From Oxalobacteraceae bacterium (lineage in GTDB: Bacteria > Pseudomonadota > Gammaproteobacteria > Burkholderiales > Burkholderiaceae_D): a stretch of 44,367 nucleotides of DNA. Position numbers and translations under genes: made by a program. The stretch spans positions 1 through 44,367 of the forward strand of contig JANXTY010000064.1 of assembly GCA_025352145.1 (NCBI GenBank). The letters are read 5' to 3'. The notes below the pieces were generated by a model, which saw nothing but the letters and a program-made list of their open reading frames with translations, did not search any database and had not been told where the DNA came from. Shown here one piece after another: positions 1-9,787 of the stretch; the first letter of the stretch is position 1, and every line of letters begins with the position of its first letter.

Positions 1-198
1 CCTCTGGCAATAGTTTCACTATCTTTGACCAGTCTTCTCCGACTTCTTTGTACGCTTCTGTATGCATGGTTCTTCTTGTTTGATGACTCAATCTCGCAAT
101 TTTAACGGCTACTGAAAACTTTGGTTAGCGCTTATGGGGCGCACCCCGCGCATCAGCATCCATCTGGGTGCCCAATTATCCCAGAAATGTTGCGGCTA

Positions 199-3100
199 TT
201 ACATGTTGCGGAAAGACACCCCGAGCATGATGCGACGTCCTGAGTAACTTAAGTCAAGCAGGTTCGGCACGCCATTCGAGAGCGGTGCGTACTGTGCCTG
301 ACTGGTTGATGAGGTTGCCTTGCCTAAGTTGCGGCCATCGACGAAAAATTCGGTGTTCGGCCGCCATTTGTACGAGACCTTGGCGTCGATGAAGCGGGTC
401 GCGTCTTTGAAGTTTGGCGAACCTGGATTGTACGGAAATCCGATCCGAACCGGCGCCGCGTTCGGGTAGTTATTGACACCTGCTGCGTTGCAGGACGCGA
501 TGCAAATAAACTGCGAAGCTACCGCCTGTACCGCTACACGCGCTGCGAGTTTGCCATCGTCGTACCAGAGCGCCCAGTTGTACGTGTACTTCGACTCGCG
601 CGCTGGTGGCAGCGGGGTACCGGTCAGCAGGTCGGAGATATTTTCGGTGCTCGACTTCGACCGCTGTTGACTGTAGTTGGCATCCAAGCCGGTATAGCGC
701 AGCAGCCACGGCAGGAAGGTGAACGCGGTCTTTCCGCTGATTTCCAGGCCGGTGCGGCTGGTTGCTGCACCATTTATCCAGGTCGAATAGTCGAATAGCA
801 CGTCAGGCCTTGGAAGTACGAAACCGGATGACGAATCGACCAAGCTGGTGCCGGCGAATAGGGGACTCCTCGGCGCCGCTTGCGTGATCGCGGGACCGAC
901 TTTTCCATCTTGTTTGAACGTGGCGATGGAGAGCATCGTGTCCTTGTTCGGGTAGTACTCAATGGATAAGTTTTGATTGACGTTTTGCTGCGCCTTCAGC
1001 AAGGGATTGCCGATGGTGCCGGAGCATTTCTGGAACACTTCGTTCTCTGGGTCGTCCTCGCGCCGCTGGTCATAGGTGCAGGAGCCCGATGGCAGCAGAC
1101 GTGACACCGGTGGACGCGCCACGGTTTTGGCCACGCTGTAGCGTACTACGAGCTGGCTCGGCATCAGCCACGTCGCCAGGTTCAGGCTAGGCAGAATGTC
1201 GTTGGAGATGGCACTGGTCTGGGTGGCTTGCGAGACCTTGAGGGTGACCGTGCCGCCAGCCGCATTCGGGTTGAAGTGGTCGTACGATTCGGTCTTGGTG
1301 ATCGAGGTCAGGGTCATCATGCCGGTGCCGTCGACCTGGGTGCGTACGTAGCGTACACCGATGTTGCCGTCTAGTTCTACGCCGAAGGGCAGGGGCCGTT
1401 GGGTGAAAGGCAGGTGATCCAAGGAAAAATCGCTCATCAAGTAGAAGGCGGAGGTGCGCTCCTTGAGCTTAGCGTAAGGCTGATCGTAGACCTTGCCGTC
1501 GCTCGCCTGGCAGCGCTTGACGCAGTCGTAGTTTGCGTTGGGGATGCCGGTGATGGCGAATATTTTTTCAACGTCCATTTGGGTCCAGTTGTCCAGCAGA
1601 CCTTCCGGACGACCCTGTGCGCCGCTGAAAAATTGGGTAGGCGTGGCCTTGAGTACCATAGTCTGCTGAAGCATATCCATGAACTGCGGTAGGGTCATAA
1701 TCGCCGAACTGTCGAATGCCTGGCGTGTATTGTCTTTCATGACCAGACCGAACTGGCACTTGTTTCCCCCCGATGCCAGCGAACCAGGGGAATCCTGGCA
1801 GCCGTAGAGCGTGCTGCGCAGTGTCGGCGATGGCAGCACAATCGGCGCGATATAGCCGGGCTGGCCAAAAGTCCCCGACGGCTCGCGCAGGTTATAGCCG
1901 CCGTTGTTGATGGACCAGCTGTTGCTGCCGGTATCGCGCAGGTTGAAGCCCGATTTGATGCGCCTGAAGAACGGGATAGTCGCCGGCATGGCGTAAGTCA
2001 GGTCGAACTTGGCGGTACGCTCACTGCTCTCGCGTATCTGCGGCTCCCACGTCACGTTGGGTGACGAGGTGACGGCCTGTTGCTGTGCCGCCGTGTAGGC
2101 CGGAATCGCAAGGACATTGTAGATGCCGGGTTTGACTGCCGCGCTAGCACTGCTTGGATAGAGCTTGGCAAAACGATCGAGGCCCGCTTCCTTGATCGGG
2201 TCGGTTCCCGGGAAGGTATAGCCCCACAGGCCGTTTGAAAGTAGCTTGGCACTCGCTGAACCGTAGTAGTCGTTAAAACCCAAACGTTTGGCGCCGCGTT
2301 GCAAATTGGATTCTGCATCGCCGATGAAGAACTCCGAGATCAGCCCGCCGCGCTTGAAGCTGCCGCCTAGTTGTAGATACTTTGAGGTGGTGATGGCGGT
2401 GTCGTGCAACTGGTCCGTCTTTGCTACGCCGTCAGCGAAGGTGTATGCGGTGACGTGGTGCGAGGCATCGACGACGACCGAGCCTGGCGCAGTGTTCGGC
2501 AGGCCGTTTTTCATTGCCAGATTCCCCAGGCTATAGGTGAGCTGGTTGACGTTGTCGTCACGCTTGTTGTAGCTACCCTTGGCGTAGACGGTCAGTTCGT
2601 TATCGACTTTGAAATCGGCGCGCAGGTCGAGGTTTTGGCGTTGGTCGATTTCACGCTTGATGAGGTAACGCGGGAAGGACGGTGTGTAGTCGGCCCATTG
2701 GTTCAAACAGGTGACCAGCTCGTTGCTGCGCTGGGTCTGCGCCGCAGTTTGGGCTGACGTGCCTGAAATCGTAGACAGCTGGGCGGCGGTGATCGGCGCG
2801 AAAGTGGCGGAGCAGTCCGCCTTGGTTTTGGCCGCAGCCGACTTGGTGACGATCTCGATCGGGCTGCCCGAGCTGAAGAAGCCGCCGCCGGTTAGCGGCG
2901 ATTGCAGCAAGGGTGAGGTGCCAATTGTGTCGGCCGTGTTTACCGTACTTGGCTGGAACGTGAAAGTTTTTTCTGGAGAATTGTCGAAGTCGTAGAGGCG
3001 GAAATAGCCTTGGTTTCCGCTGCCTGCGGTCTGCATCGAATGCCCCTCGTTGAGCAACGTGGTGGTGGAGGCGTTCAGCAGCAGACCGAGACGTCCGTTG

Positions 3101-4164
3101 AGGAATTTATTCGACAGAATCAGGTTCGCGTCAGGCTTCCATTCGGGGTTTAGCGAATGCTGCGTCGCCGCTATACGCAGAGAGGCGTAGGGTTTTTTGA
3201 AATCCAGGCCCGTGCGGGTCTTGATGATAATGCCGCCGCCAAGCGAACCTTCGGTCACGTCGGCGGTCGAACCTTTGACCACGTCGACACTCTTGATCAG
3301 GTCAGCCGACAGTTGGCGGAACTCGACGGCGCGACCGTCGCCGCCGCCATTCATGTCGCTGCCGCCGGCCGACTGTACGCCTTGCCCGTCAAGTTCGACG
3401 CGGGTCAGTTCGGGGCCGTTGCCGCGCACCGCGACGTTGACGCCTTCGCCAAAATCGCCACGGTCAAGCGCGATGCCAGCCATGCGTGAGATCGCCTCGC
3501 CGACATTGCGATCCGGCAGCGAGCCGACGTCTTCCGCGACGATGGAATCGATCGCGGTGGCAGCGTTCTTTTTCCGATCGATACTCGATTGCTGTGAGGC
3601 GCGGGTACCAACTACCAACACCTGCTCCACTGGATCGTTGGGGGTGCCATTTGGCTTCGCTAGTGCTTGCTCCACCGTTTGAGCATGCGCGTTGGGCAGC
3701 GGAGCACCCATCATCATGACGGCGGCCGATACGGCGAGGCAGGTTGCTTTTCGTTGGTTAGGGATATTCGATTTAATCATTGTCTCTTCCGATATTTTTG
3801 AGTCGGTTTTTGATTCGTTTGACACGTTTCCGTGAGGAGTAGGCGACCGTCTTAAAATAACGACGGTACCGCTTGCGTTAACTCTGCCGATCAGATTAGT
3901 GCACATTAAAAGTCGGTCTATCGCCTCGGAGATGACGAATGCGCCTGAAAGTGCATTCGTGTTCACGCCGCTCAGAATTTCCGCCGAAGTCAAAATATTG
4001 ATGCCAGCCTGCCGCGCAAACTCTGGAATAGAATCGGTCGCAACGCCTGCAGGTATATTGAATGGCCGCGGCAACTCCTGAGCATATGACGTGCCAGCAT
4101 GAGCTACTACGCTCACAGCGAGTACGACGGCTGCCCTAGCAGCGTATTGATGCATAGAAATCAT
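199..4164 (-). CDS. TonB-dependent receptor with N-terminal STN signalling domain
   Basis: Outer-membrane active-transport receptor that should also signal to the adjacent FecR-like/ECF sigma pair. I prefer the ATG at 4164 (MISMHQY) because an AGGAGG lies about 8 nt upstream of it; an ATG at 4170 sits almost on that site. A signal peptide ending near SYAQ is followed by a secretin/TonB N-terminal (STN) domain at about residues 33-110. Then, unusually, a second signal-peptide-like stretch begins at an internal ATG at 3780 (MIKSNIPNQRK, hydrophobic core, AHAQ). The plug follows, with SLPDRNVGEAISRMAGIALDR and a GNGPELTRVELDG motif typical of the TonB-Xanth-Caul group, then a long beta-barrel ending SFRNM. 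The substrate is unknown; siderophore or carbohydrate would fit the family. About 290 bp separate it from the FecR gene. It could be a fusion of a separate STN protein and a receptor. Confidence 0.9.
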   Translation of the reverse strand: MISMHQYAARAAVVLAVSVVAHAGTSYAQELPRPFNIPAGVATDSIPEFARQAGINILTSAEILSGVNTNALSGAFVISEAIDRLLMCTNLIGRVNASGTVVILRRSPTPHGNVSNESKTDSKISEETMIKSNIPNQRKATCLAVSAAVMMMGAPLPNAHAQTVEQALAKPNGTPNDPVEQVLVVGTRASQQSSIDRKKNAATAIDSIVAEDVGSLPDRNVGEAISRMAGIALDRGDFGEGVNVAVRGNGPELTRVELDGQGVQSAGGSDMNGGGDGRAVEFRQLSADLIKSVDVVKGSTADVTEGSLGGGIIIKTRTGLDFKKPYASLRIAATQHSLNPEWKPDANLILSNKFLNGRLGLLLNASTTTLLNEGHSMQTAGSGNQGYFRLYDFDNSPEKTFTFQPSTVNTADTIGTSPLLQSPLTGGGFFSSGSPIEIVTKSAAAKTKADCSATFAPITAAQLSTISGTSAQTAAQTQRSNELVTCLNQWADYTPSFPRYLIKREIDQRQNLDLRADFKVDNELTVYAKGSYNKRDDNVNQLTYSLGNLAMKNGLPNTAPGSVVVDASHHVTAYTFADGVAKTDQLHDTAITTSKYLQLGGSFKRGGLISEFFIGDAESNLQRGAKRLGFNDYYGSASAKLLSNGLWGYTFPGTDPIKEAGLDRFAKLYPSSASAAVKPGIYNVLAIPAYTAAQQQAVTSSPNVTWEPQIRESSERTAKFDLTYAMPATIPFFRRIKSGFNLRDTGSNSWSINNGGYNLREPSGTFGQPGYIAPIVLPSPTLRSTLYGCQDSPGSLASGGNKCQFGLVMKDNTRQAFDSSAIMTLPQFMDMLQQTMVLKATPTQFFSGAQGRPEGLLDNWTQMDVEKIFAITGIPNANYDCVKRCQASDGKVYDQPYAKLKERTSAFYLMSDFSLDHLPFTQRPLPFGVELDGNIGVRYVRTQVDGTGMMTLTSITKTESYDHFNPNAAGGTVTLKVSQATQTSAISNDILPSLNLATWLMPSQLVVRYSVAKTVARPPVSRLLPSGSCTYDQRREDDPENEVFQKCSGTIGNPLLKAQQNVNQNLSIEYYPNKDTMLSIATFKQDGKVGPAITQAAPRSPLFAGTSLVDSSSGFVLPRPDVLFDYSTWINGAATSRTGLEISGKTAFTFLPWLLRYTGLDANYSQQRSKSSTENISDLLTGTPLPPARESKYTYNWALWYDDGKLAARVAVQAVASQFICIASCNAAGVNNYPNAAPVRIGFPYNPGSPNFKDATRFIDAKVSYKWRPNTEFFVDGRNLGKATSSTSQAQYAPLSNGVPNLLDLSYSGRRIMLGVSFRNM

Positions 4165-4465
4165 GCGCATCTCCTCCTAATCTGATTTTTCCGGAACTAT
4201 GCTGCCCCGTTAACACTAAAGACTCCCGACGAGGAGGTTTTCCTCAGACTAAACGAATAAAAAATGCAATTACTCAAAAATATGATTGAATCGAAATGCC
4301 TCATTTTGTCCAATGCAGGTGTGCGTGCTTGTGTGTGTTCGTACCTATCGTGCCTATTCCTAGCCGGGCTATGTGGCGAGCAATTACGTGAAAAATGAGG
4401 TGGAAATAATGCGTAATCCGAACGTGCTGGGCCAAGCGCATTCGGATCTATCGAGAAGAAATGGA

Positions 4466-5449
4466 TCAAGTTTTGTCTTCTGCTTGTCCGATGAAAATCG
4501 TGTCTGCAGTAATGACAAGCGGCACATCCAAGACCGTGCTCACATCCTTGGCAAATAACTCCGGGACATCCAGTTGGTATTGGCCAAACAAGCGCTTGTT
4601 CTCTAGCCTGGTGTCTACAATAACAATCGTTTTTTGGCTATAGCGGTTAAAGTCGGCGACCGCTTCGCTTAAGGTCTGATTCTTCAGGATCAATTTACCC
4701 TCTCTCCACGCCAGGCGCCTGTTGACTTCACTGGGCTGGCGAGCCACGGAAATTGTGCTCGCTTCTTGAGCCAGGAATGCGTGTTCTCCTGCAGTCAACA
4801 GGCGCCGCTGCGCTGCCCCGTCCTTATTCCAGACCTCTACCGTTCCTTCGGTCACCAACACTTCTGTTCCATCCGCAAACCGACGCACGGAGAATGCAGT
4901 TCCAACGGCACGTATGCGCGCGTCCCCGGCTTCGACGATAAACGGTTTGGTTTTATCCTTGGCCACTTCAAACCATGCTTCGCCTTTGCGCAGATTGATT
5001 CTTCGTTGCTTCTGGCTAAATTCAACCTCAATCCGGCTGCCGCTATTGATAGTGGCAATCGACTTATCCTGAAGCGGAACTTTGCGGAATTCGCCTTTGG
5101 CCGTGGTCAGTACCGTACCTTCGCGCAGTACAGAAAAGCCAATCGTTCCCACTGTTGCTGCGAGACAGGCGGCCATACCGCCATAGATCAAGAATTCCCG
5201 CCGGGATGTGGCGTATCTTCTCGTCAGCCCAGTGTATTGACGCTGGGGCTCGTCGTATTTCAAAGAATGTGATTGCGGACCCGTTGCGAGATTGATCGCG
5301 TTGTAAATTGCTATGGCCCGCGCATACGCACCTTTGTGTCTCGAATCAATTTCATGCCACGCGTCAAATTCCGCGCTTTCCGAGTCGCTCAGGACGCGCG
5401 CGAATTTTCGTGCCACCCATTCGAAGGCTTCATTATCAATCGTTGACAT
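4466..5449 (-). CDS. FecR-like anti-sigma/sigma-regulator protein
   Basis: Inner-membrane regulator that passes the receptor signal to the ECF sigma factor. The ATG at 5449 (MSTIDNEAFEWVARKFARVLSD) is chosen because it starts exactly at the DUF4880-type cytoplasmic domain (EFDAWHEIDSRHKGAYARA). A longer frame opens at 5524 but would overlap the sigma gene by 89 bp. One membrane segment lies around FLIYGGMAACLAATVGTIGF. The periplasmic FecR domain follows (GEFRKVPLQDKSIATINSGS, RKGEAWFEVAKDKTKPFIVEAG, AVGTAFSVR), then an STN-like C-terminus (ANLTLSEAV-type helix, LFGQYQLD). It overlaps the sigma gene stop by 14 bp, implying translational coupling. About 327 residues, normal for FecR. Confidence 0.9.
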   Translation of the reverse strand: MSTIDNEAFEWVARKFARVLSDSESAEFDAWHEIDSRHKGAYARAIAIYNAINLATGPQSHSLKYDEPQRQYTGLTRRYATSRREFLIYGGMAACLAATVGTIGFSVLREGTVLTTAKGEFRKVPLQDKSIATINSGSRIEVEFSQKQRRINLRKGEAWFEVAKDKTKPFIVEAGDARIRAVGTAFSVRRFADGTEVLVTEGTVEVWNKDGAAQRRLLTAGEHAFLAQEASTISVARQPSEVNRRLAWREGKLILKNQTLSEAVADFNRYSQKTIVIVDTRLENKRLFGQYQLDVPELFAKDVSTVLDVPLVITADTIFIGQAEDKT

Positions 5450-6020
5450 TATTTTTTTTACTCGCACGTTTTCTGGGGATGAATTTGGTGTCCCTGTCTT
5501 CCTGATCCATCCCATACCTAGCAATCATTTCCGACATGAGTCGCATACCTTTTATCATTTCGTGTTCCACCACACTATCGCTAAGGCTCAGCGTTTTCAC
5601 AGTCTCTTGCTGCGACAGGCCATGTATCCTGCGTGCCTGGAATACGGTCTTGCACCGGTTTGGCAGGTTAGCGACGAGCCCAATTACCCATTTCAGTTCA
5701 TTGCGTGCAAATACGATACGCTCCGGTGATGGTGCGGTGTCTTCGATTTCCAGCTCATCCAGATTGGACATGGCTTCTATGCTGACTACCGCATCTCGTC
5801 TGATACGGTCGAGAACGATGTTTTTCGCCGTGCGAAAGACAAACGGCTTTGGATCGCGAACATGCGTCAGACTTGCCGTCGAGAGTATCCGGTAACAGGC
5901 TTCTTGAATCACATCGTCGATCTCGGCCGGCCCCGTACATACACGACGTAGCATCCTTCGCAGTTCTGCCTCATGAGGCAGGAAATTTATTGTTATCCAA
6001 TCAATTACTTCAGTGTCCAT
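5436..6020 (-). CDS. FecI-type ECF RNA polymerase sigma factor
   Basis: Extracytoplasmic-function sigma factor of about 194 aa. Region 2 is visible as AEIDDVIQEACYRILS followed by DPKPFVFRTAKNIVLDRIRR, and region 4 as the helix-turn-helix with LPNRCKTVFQARRIHGLSQQETVKTLSLS. The C-terminus is a basic tail (PRKRASKKNN). It is the first gene of a minus-strand sigma-FecR-TonB receptor set, the layout of FecIRA-type cell-surface signalling. By family analogy it would drive the receptor gene, and perhaps its own operon, when the receptor is loaded; this is inference because no target promoter was identified. Confidence 0.9.
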   Translation of the reverse strand: MDTEVIDWITINFLPHEAELRRMLRRVCTGPAEIDDVIQEACYRILSTASLTHVRDPKPFVFRTAKNIVLDRIRRDAVVSIEAMSNLDELEIEDTAPSPERIVFARNELKWVIGLVANLPNRCKTVFQARRIHGLSQQETVKTLSLSDSVVEHEMIKGMRLMSEMIARYGMDQEDRDTKFIPRKRASKKNNVND

Positions 6021-6656
6021 AAGCTCGCTTATACATGCCCCCTATCAGTTAAGACGAGCACGAAAGATTCTTCCTCAAGATTTTTTGTTGTATTTCTTTG
6101 TAATGGCTGGAAAGTTTGGGGCCGGTAGCTTTATCTAACTCAAGCCAATGCGTATATTTCGCACCTCCCAAAGCTAATTTGTACCATCTATGACGTACCA
6201 ACATCCGATAAATGGGTGATAGTGCCACAGGCTTTCCCCCCTTCTCAACAAACTTTTCCTGGATTGGGGGAAATACTCACCACGCTGCCTTGCGTCGCAT
6301 TTCCCCCTATTTCGTCGAGCATTGTGCCTTCTTCTTCGAGTGGCATGCTTACCCGGTTACGTAATTGTTTCTTGCTCGCAGGAGGAGCGATCTTTTATCG
6401 CCACGCGTGCCATCTCCATTTGCTTTTTTCCAGTTGCGGTTCTTGCCATGATTTTTCCTCCCGATATCATGGCGATGCTATTACTTTTTTTAACGCCAAT
6501 TGGAATGAATCTATTGGATCGTTTGAGTGGTGGGGATCATCAGATGGTAGTTTTAACCCCATCGAATTCGATAGGCTGATTGATTGCTAGCAGCGGTATC
6601 ATGTCGATACCGATTCCCTTAGCGGCACAATATCAACCCACCAAAAGAGATTTCCC
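6021..6656. other. Non-coding stretch between sigma operon and corA, with hairpin
   Basis: 636 bp between divergent genes. It should hold the promoters of the sigma-factor operon and of corA. Short frames exist (for example a hydrophobic TTG-started frame at 6322-6579) but none has a convincing start or recognisable similarity. A 7-bp perfect hairpin (CGGTATC, 5-nt loop, GATACCG) lies at 6594-6612, about 45 bp upstream of the corA start codon. I see nothing else. Confidence 0.5.
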
Positions 6657-7622
6657 ATGCTTATTAATTGCGTCGCCTATCAGGACGGAAAAAAACTCTC
6701 CGATATCTCCATCGAAGCTATCAGCGATTATGTCGAAAAGCCTGAGAGCTTTGTCTGGGTCGCGTTAAAGGACGCAGAAAATGCCGAGCTGGAGGAAATG
6801 AAAATAGAATTTAACTTGCATGAGTTGGCCGTTGAAGATGCACGTCATGGTCATCAACGACCAAAGATTGAGGAATATGGCGATTCACTCTTTGCCGTGG
6901 TGAAAACCTTGGAATTGACCGATGGCGAAATCCATGTTGGCGAGGTTGATATTTTTGTTGGCCGAAATTATGTTCTATCGGTGCGCAATAAGAGTGAGCA
7001 AGGTTTTGCGAATGTGCGCCTGCGGTGCGAGCAGGAGCCGGAGTTGTTGAAGCGCGGTTCCTCTTTTGTATTTTATGCTTTGATGGACGCCGTCGTTGAC
7101 CGCTATTTTCCTGTCGTAAGCGCTTTGCACGAAGAGCTTGAGCTGATCGAAGATAAAATTTTTCTGGCCGGGTCGGAGCGTGCCAATATCCAACAGCTGT
7201 ATCAGCTCAAGCGCAAAGTGATGTTGCTCAAGCATGTCGTCTCTCCGCTCATGGAGGCCATCGGGAAATTATACGGGGGCCGCGTGCCCACTGTATGCGC
7301 CAATACGCAAGAGTATTTTCGCGATGTGTACGATCATCTATTTCGCATTGATACCGCGATCGATACCATCCGCGACACGATTGGAACGGCGATTCAGGTC
7401 AACCTGTCGATGGTGGCAATTAATGAAACGGAAGTGAGCAAGCGTTTAGCCGCATGGGCTGCCATTTTTGCGGTAGCGACCGCTTTCGCTGGAATATGGG
7501 GAATGAACTTTAAGGCCATGCCGGAGCTGGAATGGAAGTACGGCTACCTCATGGCCTTGACCGTGATGTTCAGTACCTGCACTTATCTTTATCGACGCTT
7601 TAAAAAATCCGGCTGGCTGTAG
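6657..7622 (+). CDS. corA: CorA-family magnesium/cobalt transporter
   Basis: Inner-membrane pentameric channel for Mg2+ (also Co2+/Ni2+) uptake. The 321-aa length is usual. A large soluble alpha/beta N-terminal domain (residues 1-about 260) is followed by two C-terminal membrane helices: about 266-284, ending in the diagnostic GMN motif (residues 282-284, IWGMNFKAMPEL), and about 297-314. The short basic tail (RRFKKSGWL) is typical. An AAAGAGA lies about 8 nt before the ATG. It converges with alanine dehydrogenase with 24 bp between stops, and no clear terminator hairpin is visible there. Confidence 0.95.
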   Translation: MLINCVAYQDGKKLSDISIEAISDYVEKPESFVWVALKDAENAELEEMKIEFNLHELAVEDARHGHQRPKIEEYGDSLFAVVKTLELTDGEIHVGEVDIFVGRNYVLSVRNKSEQGFANVRLRCEQEPELLKRGSSFVFYALMDAVVDRYFPVVSALHEELELIEDKIFLAGSERANIQQLYQLKRKVMLLKHVVSPLMEAIGKLYGGRVPTVCANTQEYFRDVYDHLFRIDTAIDTIRDTIGTAIQVNLSMVAINETEVSKRLAAWAAIFAVATAFAGIWGMNFKAMPELEWKYGYLMALTVMFSTCTYLYRRFKKSGWL

Positions 7623-7646
7623 GTGTTGCCAATGGCGCTCGATATA

Positions 7647-8762
7647 TCACGACAGAAATGAATCGGCAGCAACAAATGGGAGGCCGAGCGCCGTGGCTAC
7701 TTGTTTGCAGGTGACCTTTCCCTGGCAAACATTAAGCCCGTTTAATAAATGGGCATTGTCTTTCATCGCTTGCTTCCAGCCTTTGTCGGCCAGTTGCAAA
7801 ATGTAGGGCAGGGTGGCATTGTTGAGCGCAATGGTGGAGGTGCGCGGTACTGCGCCGGGCATGTTCGCGACGCAATAATGTACGATGTGATTCACAATAT
7901 AAGTTGGATCGGCATGCGTAGTGGGACGTGATGTTGCAAAGCAGCCGCCTTGATCGATTGCCACATCGACGACGACGGAACCGGGGTTCATTTCGCTAAC
8001 CAATTGATGTGAAACTAGCTTTGGCGCAGCCGCGCCGGGAATCAGTACGCTGCCAATGACTAAATCTGCTGCGCGCACATAGTGTTCGATGTTGTCGCGG
8101 TTGGAAAAAACGGTCATGGCGCGCGAATCGAGCAGGGCGTTGATACGGCGCAGGGCATCGAGATTACGATCAATAACCACGACTTGCGCGCGCATCCCGA
8201 CCGCGATTTGCGCTGCGTTGGAGCCGACCACGCCAGCGCCGAGGATGACGACTTTGGCTGGCGCTACACCAGCGACTCCGCTGAGTAAGATGCCGCTACC
8301 GCCGTGGGTTTTTTCAAGGCAATGCGCCCCGGCTTGGATCGACATGCGCCCTGCGACTTCTGACATGGGTGCGAGCAAGGGTAAGCCACCGCCCTGTTGG
8401 GTCACGGTTTCGTAGGCGATGCAGATTGCGCCGCTGGCCATTAAATCGGCGCATTGGTGTGGATCGGGCGCCAGGTGCAGGTAGGTGAACAGGATTTGGC
8501 CGGGGCGCAGGTGTCGGCACTCAATGGCTTGCGGCTCTTTGACCTTGACGATCATGTCGGCTGTAGCAAAAACTTCTTCGGCGGTGGCGGCGATGGTGGC
8601 GCCTGCGTTGATGTAATCGGCATCGCTGGCGCCGATGCCAATTCCGGCAGCAGTTTCGACGATGACATGGTGGCCATGATCGACTGCTTCGCGCACGGAG
8701 GAGGGCGTTAAACCGACGCGGTATTCATGATTTTTGATTTCCTTCGGAACGCCGATCAGCAT
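7647..8762 (-). CDS. ald: Alanine dehydrogenase
   Basis: NAD-dependent oxidative deamination of L-alanine to pyruvate and ammonium, cytoplasmic. The 371-aa length and N-terminus ([20 protein letters not shown]) are characteristic of the AlaDH/PNT family. The active-site region is seen in [10 protein letters not shown] and FTYLHLAP, and the Rossmann NAD site in [20 protein letters not shown]. The C-terminal part carries the family stretch [21 protein letters not shown]. An appended transhydrogenase membrane domain is absent, so it is AlaDH rather than PntA. It stands alone, convergent with corA. No lrp-like regulator is adjacent. Confidence 0.96.
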   Translation of the reverse strand: MLIGVPKEIKNHEYRVGLTPSSVREAVDHGHHVIVETAAGIGIGASDADYINAGATIAATAEEVFATADMIVKVKEPQAIECRHLRPGQILFTYLHLAPDPHQCADLMASGAICIAYETVTQQGGGLPLLAPMSEVAGRMSIQAGAHCLEKTHGGSGILLSGVAGVAPAKVVILGAGVVGSNAAQIAVGMRAQVVVIDRNLDALRRINALLDSRAMTVFSNRDNIEHYVRAADLVIGSVLIPGAAAPKLVSHQLVSEMNPGSVVVDVAIDQGGCFATSRPTTHADPTYIVNHIVHYCVANMPGAVPRTSTIALNNATLPYILQLADKGWKQAMKDNAHLLNGLNVCQGKVTCKQVATALGLPFVAADSFLS

Positions 8763-9145
8763 GATTTCTCCTCGGTTTTATTTTCATGAAAACAGGGACG
8801 AACTCAACTTCTCTTCTACTCCATCTTCATTTTAAAATCAAGGCGCTCCGTCCCCTCATGGGATTTTTCGGATTGTCGTCAATGCTAGGGGGAAAATGAA
8901 TATGATTTCTCCCCGCTCTTGTTCTAGCTCGATCTTTGCATAAATTACGCGAGCCTCGTTTGTCTTTTGTTTGGTAAGGGAATTTTCTTCCGTCAGTCGG
9001 TAGAAGAACACCGACGCTCCTTCAGAAAACCTCCCTGTAAATCAAAATCTTGCGCGATCATCTCCCGAATTTATGCAAAGATCGGGCTAAATAATGGCAC
9101 ATGAATTTTGAAAAATATGAAATTGTTCCCGCCGTCAAACGATCC
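8763..9145. other. Non-coding stretch upstream of ald
   Basis: About 380 bp without a credible gene. The 12-bp perfect palindrome TTTTCATGAAAA at 8781-8792 lies 20-30 bp upstream of the ald start and could be a regulator site. A looser G-rich/C-rich inverted pair lies around 8888-8914 (GGGGGAAA ... TTTCTCCCC). The part downstream of the response-regulator stop shows no clear terminator. Confidence 0.4.
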
Positions 9146-9787
9146 TCAGATGTACCCCAACTCAAGACCTCGTAACACTGCCCGTACTCGATCGCGCACG
9201 CCGAGTTTCGACAATATGCTCGAGACATGATTCTTGACCGTGCCTTCGCTTGGCCCGAGAGCATCGGCAATTTCGCGGTTGTTCATTCCGGATGCCATCA
9301 AACGCAATATTTCCGTTTCCCGCACAGTCAAGGGGTCTGCTAATTCCAGACACTCAAAATTGGTCGCTTTGCTGGCAACGGCTTGCACGATACGCTCGGT
9401 AATTGTGGGACGAAAGATCGTGAGACCCTGGGCAACATCGCGAATGGCCTGGGTCAGGCGCTCCAGCGAAATATCTTTCAGCAGAAACCCGCGCGCACCC
9501 GCCCGCATGCCATCCAACAGCGCCTGATCGTCGTCAAAGGTAGTTAGCAAGATGACCGGCACTGCTAGGTTTTGCCGTTTCAGCGTCTGGAGTACTTCGA
9601 TGCCGGACATGCCGGGCATGCGAATATCGAGCAATACCACATCCGGCTGTACTGCCGCGATGGTGGATAGTGCCGATGCGCCATCAGCGGCTTCGGCCAC
9701 CACGCGGATATCCTCGGTCAGGTCAAGCAAGCCGCAGATGCCGCTGCGCACAAGCATTTGGTCATCGACTAAGACGATCTTGATCAT
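9146..9787 (-). CDS. NarL/FixJ-type response regulator with LuxR HTH
   Basis: Two-component transcription regulator, 213 aa. The receiver domain shows the acidic pair near residue 8 (VLVDDQMLV), the phospho-acceptor Asp in QPDVVLLDIRMPGMSGIEVL, Thr in VILLTTFDD and Lys in GFLLKDISLERL. The C-terminal LuxR/GerE helix-turn-helix reads LTVRETEILRLMASGMNNREIADALGPSEGTVKNHVSSILSKLGVRDR. The start overlaps the stop of the upstream sensor kinase by 4 bp (ATGA), so the two are co-translated. The regulon is unknown; the closest other genes are the divergent S41-like lipoprotein and the unknown secreted protein. Confidence 0.94.
   Translation of the reverse strand: MIKIVLVDDQMLVRSGICGLLDLTEDIRVVAEAADGASALSTIAAVQPDVVLLDIRMPGMSGIEVLQTLKRQNLAVPVILLTTFDDDQALLDGMRAGARGFLLKDISLERLTQAIRDVAQGLTIFRPTITERIVQAVASKATNFECLELADPLTVRETEILRLMASGMNNREIADALGPSEGTVKNHVSSILSKLGVRDRVRAVLRGLELGYI

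Noticed and set aside
6216-6590. Open frames of 85-124 codons in the gap before corA, one quite hydrophobic
   Set aside because: The start codons lack ribosome sites, composition is unlike neighbouring proteins, and no motif is recognisable. They overlap in two frames, as chance frames do.
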